A DNA stretch of 64,000 nt from Auanema rhodensis (taxonomy: Eukaryota > Nematoda > Chromadorea > Rhabditida > Rhabditidae). Made by a program: the position numbers and the translations under genes. The notes beneath the pieces were generated by a model. That model was given only the letters and a program-made list of their open reading frames with translations. It made no database searches and was not told the DNA's origin. Shown here piece after piece: positions 49,401 to 63,000 of this stretch. Numbering within the stretch: the stretch's first letter is position 1; each line of letters starts with the position of its first letter. The stretch lies in contig OZ059894.1 in NCBI GenBank assembly GCA_964057225.1, forward strand, positions 17,700,476 to 17,764,475, in the 5' to 3' direction.

Positions 49401-52400
49401 TACGAGAATGGGTGGATTGGTTGGTCATGCAGTTGAGGGGGAAAGAGTCATCCGGCTGGACCTCCAACGGCTTAAGCCTTAATATAGAATGTGGCCGGGA
49501 GAACCAGCATGCCATTTATAGCTAGCTAACTGCTGGTTTCATCTCCCTCTCTTCCACAAAAATAAGGAACACACCCATTTTTCTGTTTCTTACATTTTTA
49601 TATACATTGTTATTGCTGAATTAGCATGCGAAAGTTGCACGGCTTTGTAAATATTTCCTACAAACAGCTTGTATTTAGTATTCTAATCTGATTTTTAAAT
49701 ATCTATCCTTCAGTGCTTTTGGTTTTCTCTTAGTTTAACCTATATTGAAGATACTCTAATTGGAGTGGCACAAATTGAACTACGCCAGCAGTTAATTTTG
49801 TTGTCCAAGATCGAATTTGGCTGAATTCGAAGGGGGGGCTGTGTGCCAACGCCGGCTTCATGTCTTCGATTTTTCTATTCGACTGCCAAGCGTTTCGACA
49901 TGTGACCACTTATAATGTTGTTCTCTCTATATGTATGCTGAAGTTTTGTCATCTTCAATTTCTGCTCAGTTGTCGCCATATTCCAAGACAATGGTTGGAG
50001 CTATTTCTAAATTCGTATTTTTTGCTCAACCTTTTTTCGCGCGTCTGCTGTTAGTTATTTCATATGTTCGGACCTATCTCTGTGTGTATTAGAGTATAAC
50101 TAACACATTGCCTTTTGTGTCAAAACCTGCTTAGCCAGCCTCCAAAACGAATTTCCAACTTGACAATTACTGTGCGCACTCAGTAATATGTGTTTCTGCA
50201 ATATGCCGTTGCCGCCAAGAGGATATTTTGCAGAGGACATTTAAATTTTGCCGGACATGCCCCTGTCTACTTTCCTTGTATCTAATGTAAGAGTATCGAA
50301 TACAATTCCGTTCAAAATTTTCGTATTTCTTCAAAACATTGATTGACGTCTTGCGCTTTATTTCATTTGTTCCGTTTTCCTCTCCGTCATGTTATAAGTG
50401 ATTTTTCAATCTGTTATCTCGTTCTCGCCGAGAAAACTATCAAATGATTCAGATATTGTAAAACGTCATGAGTAAGGCTGGCGCTGTAGGACGTGGGCTT
50501 TATACGGTCTTGGCCTTTTTAGTACAATCGGTTTTCCGAGTTGGGTTAAATGTTTCATTGGTGGCCTCGGTTTGTATGACTATTTATGCTGTTGGTTGCT
50601 TTTCTAAAGAAGCAATTAAACAACGAAAAGAAGGTTAGTTTTTTGGAATATGGTATATCGGTTTCGTTTGGTGGCATAAGCGCAAAATTCATCTGACTAT
50701 TGCTCATTTGGTAATTATCGCTGTGTAATTGGCTGCGAAGAGCATATGGGCTCTGTGTCGTATTGTAGCATAGAGTCCTTTAATAAATATATATATAAAT
50801 ATATATATCCCTCTGTAAGTGAAATATATGATAAACAAGAAAAAAAACCGGGAAGTGTGCTTCTGATTTTTTCCATTTTCCTTTAGTTTAATATAAAACA
50901 TTTACATTCTCCCCAATTTTTTTCCTCTCTATTTGTCGTTTATGTGCAGAAGCAATCTACTTTTACAAATTAATAATAAGTATTGTATGAATAAAAGTGA
51001 ACTAGTATACTTTTGAACCAAAAACAAGCAGATAAGGCATCAGTTTGCTTTTCCATGAATATTTTGCTTACAGTCGGAAACCGTATTTAGTAAATACTTG
51101 TGTTACTGATAAAAAATGACATGAATCGCTAGCCGCGTTGGAACTAACACTGAACTGCAAAGGCAGTAGTGGTCAGAGCTAGGTCACATTTGGTTTGTTG
51201 GAGATAAAATAGCGCTGGGAAAGATGGAGACGCAGGCGACGTACAGCGTACGATGAAGAGATACAGAAGACATTTGTTTTCATTGTCGTCGTCACTGTCT
51301 ATAGACATGAAGAGTCTCCCTCTTTTTCGCTCTCTTTCTTTACCTCTCGCTATCTTTATTTATCTCTCTCTATCTCTCTTAGTTGATCAACGATAGGGAC
51401 GCAGTGTGGGCTGTATGTGAGTTTCGTTGGATAACCAACCATTCTTTACGAACCTTTGCGTCTCGTCGTCGTCAGCTCGTTGCTCCCGTAGTCTTCTGAT
51501 CGGATCCCTATTCCTAAATAATGGCCCAGCCCAAGTTCAGAAAGGTTGTCAAGACTTATGAACCAGCTAAGGACTTCCCTGGAAAAGGTAGTAACCGATT
51601 TATCTTTCTCATTGTATTGCATTGCCGCAAAGTATTTCATTAATCTTAGACACTGCTCTCTTTTTTTTCCTGAAAAAATTGACTTTATGAGAAATATGTT
51701 TATTGAGTACTTGCTAGTTCATTTGGTGTATGTTCGTTTTACTAAAGATAAAGGAAAAGCTAAGTATACAAAAATGAAGGTATAGGACTAAACGTTTATT
51801 TGATTTGGAGCTTCGTTGACCGTTACTTGGGTAGTACTAGTCTTCAATCGGCACTTGTACTTGCCATATATATATACATTAGCTGGTATTGTTGGCTTCT
51901 CTTTTTGACTTCTATCTCTCATTGTCGTATTAAAAGAACTATATAAGCAGGAAATGGGCGATTGAGTGAATGACCGATGGTGACCGGGGTAAAGGGGGAA
52001 ATTGGAAATCTTTGTGGCTTTTGTGATTTTCGACATGCATTTATGATTCGTATATTTAGTTCTCGAGCTGATCTACTGGAGAGACCCTAAGAAGAGCGCC
52101 GTAGCCTTGTCCCTTGTTCTTATCGCTATCTTTGTCCTCGGAAAGTAAGTTATATAGTTATAATATAATTGGATGGATAGTAATACTTTCAATACAGATA
52201 CCCTATCCTTTCTGTTATTTCCTACACTGGATTGGCTGTTCTATCTGCCACCTTGGGATTCCGTGTGTTCAAGGCTGTCGAGGCTCAAATTAAGAAAACT
52301 GGAGGAGAAAACCCATTCCAGTATGATTTTATAAGAACGATAAACTAGCAAAATTGAAACTTTAGGGAGTATCTTGCTAAGGATCTCACCCTTCCCCAAG

Positions 52401-52874
52401 AACGTGTTCATGCTCAAGTTGATGTTCTCGTAGAGCATGCTTCTTGCCTTGCTAATCAAGCCAAGAAAGTCGTCTTTGTTGAGAGCATTGTTGATAGCGT
52501 AAAGGTAAGCATTAATCTTCCTAATCTGTGCACATCAGTGATTTTTCAGTTCGGACTTCTCCTCTGGTCTCTTACATACATCGCTTCATGGTTCTCCGGA
52601 TTCGCTCTTGTTGTACTTGGTTAGTTAAAACTAATTGAAAATTAAATAATTCTTGTCTTAAGCCGTACTTGGAGTCTTCTCCGTCCCAATCTTCTATGAG
52701 ACATACAAGGAGCCCATTGATGCTCAGCTCGCCGTGATCTCTGGACACATTAACAATGTTTCACAATTGTAGGTTTTTAATCAGAATATGAATCATATGG
52801 ATATACTTTCCAGATTGGAAGAGAAGCTTCCTTTCCTTAAGAAGGCTGAGGTCGCAGCTAAGAAGGATGAATAA
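46433..52874 (+). CDS. ret-1: Reticulon, long isoform
   Basis: Reticulons are hairpin proteins that bend and stabilise ER tubules. The long isoform starts MDSPSDLSPNAPPTGFEDS and has a long acidic, disordered N-terminus with Ser/Pro/Glu/Asp-rich exons and Ala/Pro repeats (APVAPAAPPAPPV). The conserved reticulon homology domain begins at 52060: LELIYWRDPKKSAVALSL, hydrophobic hairpin 1 (KYPILSVISYTGLAVLSATL), the 66-residue-type loop, hairpin 2 (FGLLLWSLTYIASWFSGFAL to VLGVFSVPIFYETY), and a C-terminal tail KKAEVAAKKDE. The tail resembles a lysine-rich ER-retention ending. A 2.9-kb intron (49137-52059) precedes the domain and holds two alternative first exons. All three joins use the same phase (one base plus TT, giving Val). 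Confidence 0.93.
49140..49515 (-). mobile_element. Possible relic of an endonuclease/reverse-transcriptase-type element in a reticulon intron
   Basis: Inside the 2.9-kb reticulon intron this stretch is visibly less A+T-rich than its flanks and carries a minus-strand open frame containing STHSRIDHIFSSSRD. SRIDHIF resembles the RIDxI motif near the end of exonuclease-endonuclease-phosphatase folds of non-LTR retrotransposons. No reverse transcriptase, terminal repeats or poly(A) tail is visible, so at best it is a short fragment. Confidence 0.25.
50468..50633 (+). CDS. ret-1: Alternative first exon of the reticulon gene (hydrophobic N-terminus)
   Basis: The ATG opens MSKAGAVGRGLYTVLAFL and encodes a hydrophobic stretch (LVQSVFRVGLNVSLVASVCM) ending in KEAIKQRKE before a GTTAGT donor. 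The exon is 55 codons plus one base, the same phase as the other first exons, so it splices to the reticulon domain at 52060. The isoform would carry an extra N-terminal membrane segment. Confidence 0.7.
51314..51382 (+). repeat. Pyrimidine-rich (CT-type) tract
   Basis: Interrupted CTCT/TCTC tract about 140-200 bp upstream of the short reticulon isoform start. On the other strand it is a GAGA-type element, often found in promoters. Confidence 0.6.
51521..51587 (+). CDS. ret-1: Alternative first exon of the reticulon gene (short isoform)
   Basis: ATG begins MAQPKFRKVVKTYEPAKDFP, 22 codons plus one base before a GTAGTA donor, in phase with the reticulon domain at 52060. It is preceded by a pyrimidine-rich tract and a non-A+T-rich stretch (51430-51500), so it probably has its own promoter. 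It would encode the compact reticulon made almost entirely of the reticulon domain. Confidence 0.8.
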
Positions 52875-54964
52875 ACTAATCATTTTATCGTAGAATATTT
52901 ACCGCTATTTCGCATTGAAAATCATTGAAGTGCTCCGCTTTTTGTTAAAACTTGATATAGTCATTCAATCTTATCGATTCTAGCTTAACTGTTTCGGCCA
53001 CATGGTTTTAAAATTGCTAAATTTTCTATGCAGCTTTTGAACGTTTTCTAATAAAATTCGACAGAATCTGCCTGCATAACATCTTTCTAACGATGCAAGA
53101 TATTATACCAGCATTTGTTGCTGATTTTAATTCCATGCATCTAGTCAAGGCACTGTTCGTGTCCTACCAAGTAGGGTTTTTGCCTTAAGAGGTTGGCCAG
53201 TTAAGCTTGTTCTTAAAACTCTTGGAAAGTTTTTGTCAATCTTACCGAATTTTGTCTGAGTAACTAACTGCCTCTACATATTATTGTGTTTGCAATTGTT
53301 TTCATTTTTGTATTCGCATTAAACATTTTCTCTCAAATAGCTAGATCAAATCACGTAAAAATCAAGGAAAAGCTTTCAATCTTATATAAAACAATGATAA
53401 TAATTGTTTAGCAACTGATCAGTTTTCTAAGGGTCAAAGTTTTCAAAAAGTTTTTAGCACCCAACATATAGTTTTCTAATTGAATTTTTTGAGATGCTAT
53501 CTCTTGTTATTAAGAAGATTTCTAATCTTTTTTTTTCTTCGAAGGAACTTCATTGCCCTCTATTAAACTTATATATAGTGGGCAAGGTCGTTGCCGCTAA
53601 GGATAGGTGACCATTCTATTGATTCGATCAATTTCTAACTTATCCTCTTAAGAATGTCTTTCTTATTTCCAAAGTTCAATTATTTTCAAAGGAACTGGAT
53701 ATGACGAACATCTACGTGATAGGAATTGAAATTTGGTGATTTATTACAATACATACAAGTAGTTTTCTCAGATATATCTTAATATTAAAGATAAAATATT
53801 AATAAAACTTAAAGAAGATTAAACTATTTAAGGAATAATTAGAAATTTAATCGACAAAAGTCTGATGTCACCATGTGTTGAGTAGTATTATAATCGGATA
53901 GGCTTCCGCCACATATACATATACACACTTGATCTATTCTTGCTTCATCCATAACAATCCGTAATAGAATATCTTATCTTTATCATCCTCTTTTTTTTGT
54001 CTAACAGCTTTGTTCTTCTTTGTAATATTTTCCTCATCTTATTTTACCTTTTAGGCCAAAAATCCATATAAATGTATATAGTATATATGTAAATATTCGA
54101 ATTATATACATATATGTGTATTCTGTATTTCTATCAATACATAGTAATACTATTAGTTTTTTTCAATTTTCTCTCTATCTTCCATTTAAAGTCGAGAAAA
54201 AATTAGAAAGGAATTGTTTTCATCCTTTTTCCCCCTTTCTAGTCTTCTAAACTTCCTATTTCTTCATTTTTTGGCTTTTTGTTTAGCCTCTAACTCGAAC
54301 TACACACTTTGATTTTTTGGAATTCTATCTGTCCTACAGTTTGATAAAAACATAATAAAGTAAAAAAAAAGTACATCAATTAATTCTTTTTATTCATTTA
54401 CTTAGTTTACTCTAATTCCGTGTTTTTGAGTTAAAATATTGTCTTTTTTTTCCACAATCGTACCTTTTAACTTATCTATGGTTTTATCAACTTTGAATAA
54501 TTATTTTTGAAATATAACAATAATGGTTTATATGACGTTTATATATCCTAATTATTGAATATGTTGTTTTGTCTCATTAAATTGAAGACAAGGCACAACT
54601 TTCTTTAGAGCTGAAAACATTACAACCAATCTACCGTACACAATCACCTAACTTCATCAGAATTTCATGTTTTCACTGTTTTTATCAACTTTTTTTGGTT
54701 GTATAAGTAACATTTTTGCAAAAAACTATTGAGATTTCTTTAATGAAACATTTTTTTTCATATTTCTGATTATATTTTTAGATTGAAATATCTAAATATT
54801 ATCATTCGAAAAAGAGTGTTGTTTATCATTTTGTTTACATCAGATTTTATCTTTGTATAATGGAGATTCATTTCCTTCCGTGTCTACCTTCTATTCGTAT
54901 CGTTTTTCTATTTATTTCTTCATTCTCTTTACATTTTTTTTGAGAATACAGTTTGATTGCAACT
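52875..54964 (+). other. Intergenic region, reticulon to orphan membrane protein gene
   Basis: 2.1 kb, A+T-rich. The left end is the reticulon 3' UTR. TATATATA-type words cluster near 54062-54120. No gene or RNA that I can support. Confidence 0.4.
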
Positions 54965-57032
54965 ATGGATTCAATACTTGATATGACTAATACAACTGCA
55001 CCAACAGTTACGGTATGTTTCATACATCATTTAATTTTGTTTTGTTAAAATACTCGTAAACTATATAACATCAAGATGAAAATATTATACTTTAAAATTA
55101 AAATGTCCTTTATATCAAGAGAGAATGAGAAAGATTGGAGAGAAAGAGGTTTCAAGGAACAGAGTTTACCTTTATTATTCATAAACACGTGAATTTCACA
55201 TAATTTACATATTTTATTTTCCACATTTTTTCAGTAATAAACGGTTGTGTCAAAATGTATTTTTAATCTTAAATTTATTTTTTATGAAGTATTACAATCT
55301 TAACTCATTTTTTGTTACTTTTCAATATTTTTTTAAGGCTTATAGCTTTTAGATTTAAAGTAAATTGGGAGTCATTTTAAAATTATTATTATGTTCTTTG
55401 ATTTAAGAAATAATATAACACATAATATTATTACTTTTGATTATATACATGCATACTAACGTGTTGAATGTTATGACGAAAGATGATCATTGAGCTATTC
55501 TCCCCTGTCTTAGTCTCTTACCTTTTAGATTTTCCAGCTCATTTCCCTGATTTCTTTCCGCCCAATCAACTAATACATTGAGAGTTTTCCAACATTTTAA
55601 TAAACTTAAAAGTTTTTTGAGAGAAATGAATACATCATTTTATCTATATCCATTTACAAATATATATAATGTAATTGATTTTCTTATTTTACATCCAAAT
55701 GTCTTCAAAATTAATTAAAACAAAATTAGATTTTTCATCTCTATTATATTCTTATAGCTTTCTCCAGCCTTATTTATGTTTGATATGTTCAGTAAATTGA
55801 CATATTATATTCAAAAGCCTATTCATTAGATCTAATATATGACATAATCTGTATAAAATATATGATTGGAAGGTTAGAATAGAGATTATATCTTATATGC
55901 AACTATAAACAAAAAGAATCGTTAATGAACAATGATGACTAATAATTCAGCTTTTCTGTATCGCTGTAACCTGTTCTCTTCTGCTTCTCAATCCGTTTGC
56001 ACCATCCGTTCGTTTTGTCCGTTCGAGAATAACCATGACAACCTCGTGAGAAAAGGATTAACGCGAACATGAGTAGGGAATCTGCTGGAAGCTTTTTACT
56101 TCCAAATCCTTTCTATTGCCCTCTCTCTCTATCTCTCTCTTTCTCTCTCCCTCTCTCTCTCTCTCTTTCTCTCTTTCTCTCTCTCTCTCTTCTGTTTTCA
56201 CGCTCACTCTGACTCTCTTATTATCTCATCATTGTGTAGGTAAATATTATATTCTTGACCGTATATGGATAACAAATGCTTCACATTGGAAAATAACTAG
56301 TTAAGGGACTGAGGGGTTTACTATTCTAAAATTTGATATAAACATGCAACACTACAATTCGTCAGAATAAGTCAAGAAAAAAGGTTGTTATGTGGAAAAA
56401 TATTAAAAAAAAATCAAAAATTGAATTAGAGATTTGAAAATTAACAACTTTCTTTTATAATATTGAAAATTTAATAATATATATAGATATGTATAGATAT
56501 TCAAAAAATGTTATTTACTATAACTTAATAGAAAATGAATTTAACGTTTGTATTGTGATTCAACCTTCACAATGCTTTGAGCATTTCAAAGATGTTGAGC
56601 AAAGCAAATGAGATATGAGCTTAAACTTACTCAGTATTATATTTCCAGTAAGTTGAGAGGCTAATGCGTTTGAAACGTATTTATTGGAATTACTAATGAA
56701 GGCAAAGTCATTACAACAGATCAAATGGTTTTTAGAATTATTCTGAAGAAATGCTGAAACAGCCTTTGATCTATGTATATGGATGTATAAATGAGAAGAG
56801 AAAATGTTTGAATAGAATGAAGCTGGTTGCTGGTAGATGTCATTTGTACTTTGACACGAACCTCTTCGCAACACGAAAAAAATTAAATAAGAGTCTAAAG
56901 AATTATATGATGAAACATTGAATTATGGTAAAATTACTACAATAGGAGTAAAAAATAATTATGAGTTTACATTTACATTATATTCAAATCTAGGTTTATA
57001 AGGAAGTCTATATGGGAAATCGAGAGAATATA

Positions 57033-57081
<49 letters not shown>

Positions 57082-60000
57082 GAGAGAGAGAGATAGACTG
57101 AGAGAATAACAAATTTATTTCATTTCAATATTATCATTACAAATATATATAAATCTATGTTATGATAACAAAATAATTTTTGTTTTGAAGTTTATTTAAA
57201 TTTACAAACATCAATTTGTATAAATACATACATAGATTCCGTTGTTTTTATATCTGTAATTAGTATCTGATCTCTAGGAAACCAAGTCTTTTCACATGAA
57301 CTTTCTGAATTAGAGCTATACAAGTTCAGGGTGTGGAAGATGTGACATCTGACTGGAACAGCGCATATCAAGTGAAAATCTGTGGAACTAAGCATGAAAA
57401 AACAGAAAATGAAAATGGCTTTCTCGCTAAATAATTATCGTAAAGCTGCTATTCATTTTCTATTTTTATCATTTTAACATCTCATGTACTACGTATTCAA
57501 TTGAGTAGTATGAGAAATCTGACTAAGAATTTATTAGAAATTAGAAATGTTAAGCACATTCTATGTCATAAACGTGTGAAACTGCTTCCATCCATCATAC
57601 AGAATTATATTAACGCATAAATACAATTTTTGATAAAAATTTCATGAATTGCAAATACTTTATTCATCAATTTCGATTACATCTAATCGAACCTAATTCA
57701 CAATTTTTATTTGAAATAGAGATTTAACTAATGTTTTGTTTAAATAATATTTTATTATATATTTAATAAGATTTGTTTAAAAAATTTATACTAAATACAA
57801 ATTATTATGTTTAAACTTTAAGTTCACATTTTCCATTATACTTTATTTACAATTATTAATATTCCTTAATTCTTTGTTCATTTTCAAACATTTTACATAA
57901 ATATTTAAGTGTTACGTGAATATTAAATAAGATAATCCATTACACGTATACACGTCACAATCCATTTTTTCAAAATAAAACTGACATGAACGGTTGTTTT
58001 CCTTTGAAATCAAAAGAATGCTCATTCTTCTTGTCTTATTAACTGTCTATATTTAATTTTTTTTTAATTTATTGCTCAAATTTTCAAGTTTTAAACAAAA
58101 AATTTGAATAGGCAATCTTTCAAAAATGAACTTGGCCCTCTGCTAATTATGAGAAAGATTTCATCAGCAAAGCTGAAAATGAAAATCAAATGCTGTAGAG
58201 CAAAGGAACAAAGAACCCCCGAAGCTCTGAAGACGTGTGAGAAACAACCTCAGAATAAATATGAATAACAATATCTTACTTCTCTTCTATTTATCCCTTT
58301 GTTTAGAGTGGTACTTTAAGTTTAAGCTTAAACCTTTCCGTTATAGAATGTAGTATATTTAAATAATTACATCATTTTTCATTTAATTGAATATTATACT
58401 TTAAAAAATAAATATTTATAAAATTTATAAATGATCGCTCTGTAGGATTGATGATTTCTTCTGTTTCTGTAAGAATTGCTAACTTGATATGGGGGATTTT
58501 GCGAATTTTTTAGTTGATGCTTAACTAGCTATGCACTCTCGCATGTGAAGTCTCATTTTGGAGAAAATACCGATTTGAAAAGCGGAAAGTATAATTCACT
58601 TCTTTGCCCAAAATTTCTCGAATAACTATTTTCATTTTAATAAAATCCCAGTGAAAACTCATAGAATAGAATAGATTGAGTAAATTTTGAAAGAGTTTGA
58701 GAGAGATGAAGAGAACGAATGAGTTTTGTGCAGTTACAGAGAAAGCTAAGGAAAACAAATCTCCGCCGGGTATTAATAGAAGAAGACTCAATTTCCGCTT
58801 GATTGCAAAGGTCCCCCACCTTTTTCAATGAGAATAAGCTTATGCCTCAACGATTCGAACTCCAAGCTAGTATTCAATAAAACCTTAGATAGTCACTTTA
58901 GTGTTCATTTCATCTGTTTCTTTTCTCTTCACCTTTTTTCACTTTTTTTTGAAAACTAGTGATATATAAATGAATTTCGTAGTTCATTGATTTATAAGAC
59001 GTCATGTGTTTCCAATATTTTATTTTGAAAAATACTTTACTAAATCGAAATAAAACTTAAATTTCTCCATGAACCACAACTATCAAGACTAAAAGAGGGA
59101 AACAGCAAAAGAGGGAAGCAGTTAGAGCAAAGTGGCATCCTTGGAAGTATGCATGGAGTGAAGTAAACTCATCGGATTTGGCATCTGGACTAGATCTTAT
59201 ATTCATTTACATGTCGTCTTGTCAATCCTATTCGAACTATTAACTATTGCTTCCAGCCTCCTACTTACTCTTTCTTCTAATTCTCTATTCTTTTTACAGA
59301 ATCTATTAAAGCTTTATTTTGCATCTTCTAAAGCTTTTTTACACCGCCCTAAACGTTCTCATGAGTTTGGTCTGAATTCTTGATGTTCTATTCAAGTCTT
59401 TTCTTCTCGCTTCCTGTGAGCTTATCCTATTTCTCTCTTTCTCTCTCAAAAAAAAATCTTTATTCTTATCAGAAATTGTATTTATTCTGTTTTTTTTTGT
59501 AGGAAAAGCATTGTCATTCTTTTTTCTTCTTTTTTTATCAATTATTTAGAGTCTATTCTATTTTTTTTTTTGAAAAAAAATGTTCCATTCGATTACATAT
59601 ATAATTAATTTTATTGGAATTTTTGTTTAACATTCTTCTAATAATCTTCTTTTTCTAACTATTTTAAACCTGAAAATTGTATTATAGTTAAACTACAGGT
59701 GTTTTTTGTTTGCAAAAATTCAATTTCTTTTTGGTTGAGTTAAGAAGCACCAATAACCTGAAGCTAAACATAAACTCTCTCTTACTTTCTTTCTCTATCT
59801 CTCTTGCTTTTTACTTTTATCCTTTTTGTTAAAATCTTCTCTTTTCTGCTATCGTTGTCTTTTGTCTGTCATCTTACAAGCCTTATTTAACATTGTGAAG
59901 AAAATATTCAGTCAAGCATATAGAAACATGCAGAAATGTGCGCTTAATTCATCTCATTTACTATGTCCATAGACGTTTTCGCTCAGCTTCTCCGGATGTT

Positions 60001-63000
60001 TACTCTATTTTAGTACATGAAGAGTAAGAAAAAGAAGTTCAGTTAAGAAAAATAAAGGACACTTACTCAAACGTTGGCGAAACCGACAATTAAAGAAGCA
60101 TGAAGGAACTAAAAGCTTTTAATTGTTTTTTGACTTATAATGTCTTGGTCTCTTTAATTTCTCATTTTCGTGCTTTCTTCACTCTTGTCAGTAATTTTCT
60201 ACCTTTCAAACAGAATAAAACGTCTGCTGTCGAATAATTTCAGCCACATATTTATGTTTTCGTCTCAGAATATTTGAAATGAGCCTGGGCTAGTAAGATA
60301 GAGAAATACCAGAGAGGAAAGACAGAGCTAATATCAAAGATAGAGTAGAGAAGCTAGGCAAAGCAAGCAGAAGAACTATCACAAAAACTGAGAAAATGAA
60401 AGAAGAAAAGCAATGTTGCTCTTTATACAAACAATTTTTATATTTATATGTTTTACTAATTTTATTTTTTTTCTTTGTGCTTTTCTTTTTTTATTTTTAA
60501 ACTATAAGCTTATATTCTAAGAAATTAAAACTTTTTTTTTCTTTCAATATTTACTTTTTGATGTTCAAACACATATTAACTCCAGATTTCTATATTTTTT
60601 CTTCTATATTAAGAAAATTATATGAATATTTTTGCAATATATCTGCATTCCGCTCCAACTTTTCTTGTACATATCCTCTCCTCTCTCTCTTTTTCTATCC
60701 TGCTTCTTTTTTTTTCATTCTATCCTGCTCTTATTATCTTTTGCTATTCGTCAATCTCTCTTAGTTATAAGGAAATTTCTTCAAAAATAATATTTCTTAC
60801 AACTCGGAATACTGCTAAGCTACATTCATGTGAGCATATGGTGATGTTGTCCTATAAAAGCGTAAACGACTCAACTTTTTCTTGAAAAATTGCTTACTTA
60901 AGCCGTTTCACGAGCTTTTTCTACATTATGATTTGCATTTTTTCTTTTTTTTTTATTTAAATTTTTATTATAACTTTTCCTAAGATAATTAAAAAAACAT
61001 GTGACGTTGTTGATGAGCATCATCATGATCATTTGATGAAGTAGTAAGATGGAAATAATCATTAAAAAACGAGTCCAGCTAATTATACTGAATATTATGT
61101 TTATGTTTCTGCTTAACTATTTCTAAAGATTTCCATCGCTTTTCCTACGTCTATACGAATTACTCATACTACTTACTTACTTCTTTTTTTCAAATTCTAA
61201 CAGCTTTTTCTATTGAGTCATATACTGAAATATGCATATACACTACTGACTTATATTTTAGAAAAAAAGACGCCAACCATTTGTACTTTTCATTTTTTTC
61301 CAAATTCAAATAGAAAAATGGGCAGAATTAAAAAAAATTACATTGAAAGATGAAAAAAAAAAGATTATAAAACAAGTTTTTCTTCGCTAAAATATATGAA
61401 AATAAGAAGTTATTTTAAAGAATTATATGTAGCTCCTAGTCAGTCATTATCTTTTCTTTTTTTTTTTTCATCTTCCATCTAAAATTGAACTTTGAAGATT
61501 ATATCAAGAATATAGTTACACATTCTCTATACATAACAAGTACAAATCCATATTTTCATACACAGTCACATACATATAGTTAACTTTACTATTACTAACT
61601 ATAAAGGTAAGTAAGCACGCATAGTTAAAATAATTAGTTGATATTAGTATCGCTCATTCTATAGAAAAATGATGCAATGATGGAGAAGAGTGACAAAACT
61701 GCGAACGAGAGAGAATGGGTGAAAACCACAATAAGAAAGGGGAGAGAAACAGTCAATATGAACAAAATAATTTAAATTTTTTTCTTTTCTTCTTCTTCAT
61801 CAGCAAATCTTTCTAATCACTCGCTGAATATGCTCCTTGTTGACTTGAAGCCACTAATTATATTATTTATACATATATTTCTCGTTGAATTCCGAATGTA
61901 TATATACACATACATATTCTTGCTTCCTTTTAGCAATTCAGCTCATCTTATATCTCATCATTTTTTTCTTCCTCATCACTTAAATACTTATTTATCTAAA
62001 TTGTTAAAATAAATTTTTTTTTAAATGGTAGTGCATAAGTGAAATAAGCACCCCAGCTGGTTCGACATCTGCTCGATAAAGTTATTTCATTCCAGTTTCT
62101 CTTTGAAAAATATGTTTTTCGGAATTCAAAACAATGAACTACTTTTTTGACAAAGCTAACACTCGAATTTTATTATCTAAACTAAGCTTATTCCAATTGG
62201 CTTTTCAAACTTTTACTAATTCAAACAAATGATACATAATTTACGTGATAATTATTCACGTGAATATCACGTAAGGATGCGACTTTATTTGATTTAATTG
62301 TAATCTTAATGAGTGGTTGTATATACATTTGTTAATGCTCGTGCATTCATTATGTAGTAAAGATTTTACTTTTCCTCTTTATTTCGTATGAAAAATCAAA
62401 GTTTTGCTTTTTTGCAGCATTATTGTTTATTATTTTTCATTTTCATTATCATTATTTTGCTTCATCTTAATTAGAACAAGCATGAAATTATCATTTCTCT
62501 TCTTATCCTATACGAACTATTCTCTTCTTTTTTTTTGTTTAAAATTGAATCAATGAGTATTTGATTCGTCAACTACATTCATGTATAATTATTATTTTTT
62601 CAACTTTTGCTTCTATAGCAACATTTCAAGCAGTACAGTATTTATGAAAATATCATATAATTTCCGTTTGAAATAAAGAAAAATAACATTATGCTATCTA
62701 AACTTCATAATTTTCCCTATTTACAGATGAAAATGAATTCTGATACGTTGGATATCACTGATTTTAATTTTAATTTTGATTTGAATGACGATGAAAGGAA
62801 TCGAAGTCTAATTGCAGCTATATATCGAAGTGTTCAAGATGGAAAGTAAGTATATTATATTAAAATAAATTATCATTAATCATAATATATTTCATTTTGT
62901 ATTGATTTATAATACAAATAAACTAGAAAGTAATATTTTCACTTTATTCCTAAATAAGTATTAAGATGAATTATCTTTAATATAATTTTTAAAAATTTAT

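Larger units (their letters stand above)
55013..62726 (+). other. 7.7-kb first intron of the orphan membrane protein gene
   Basis: Two orders of magnitude longer than typical introns here. It is A+T-rich, with long T and A runs, many CTCT words and two dense dinucleotide microsatellites. I see no nested gene with conserved features on either strand. A long intron after a tiny first coding exon often carries enhancers in nematodes. Confidence 0.6.

Noticed and set aside
56116..56304. Ser/Leu-rich ORF over the CT microsatellite
   Set aside because: It is a pure dinucleotide-repeat translation with no coding context.
58790..58865. Possible tRNA (a B-box-like GTTCGAATC on the minus strand at about 58845)
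   Set aside because: No matching A-box, acceptor stem or cloverleaf could be built around it.
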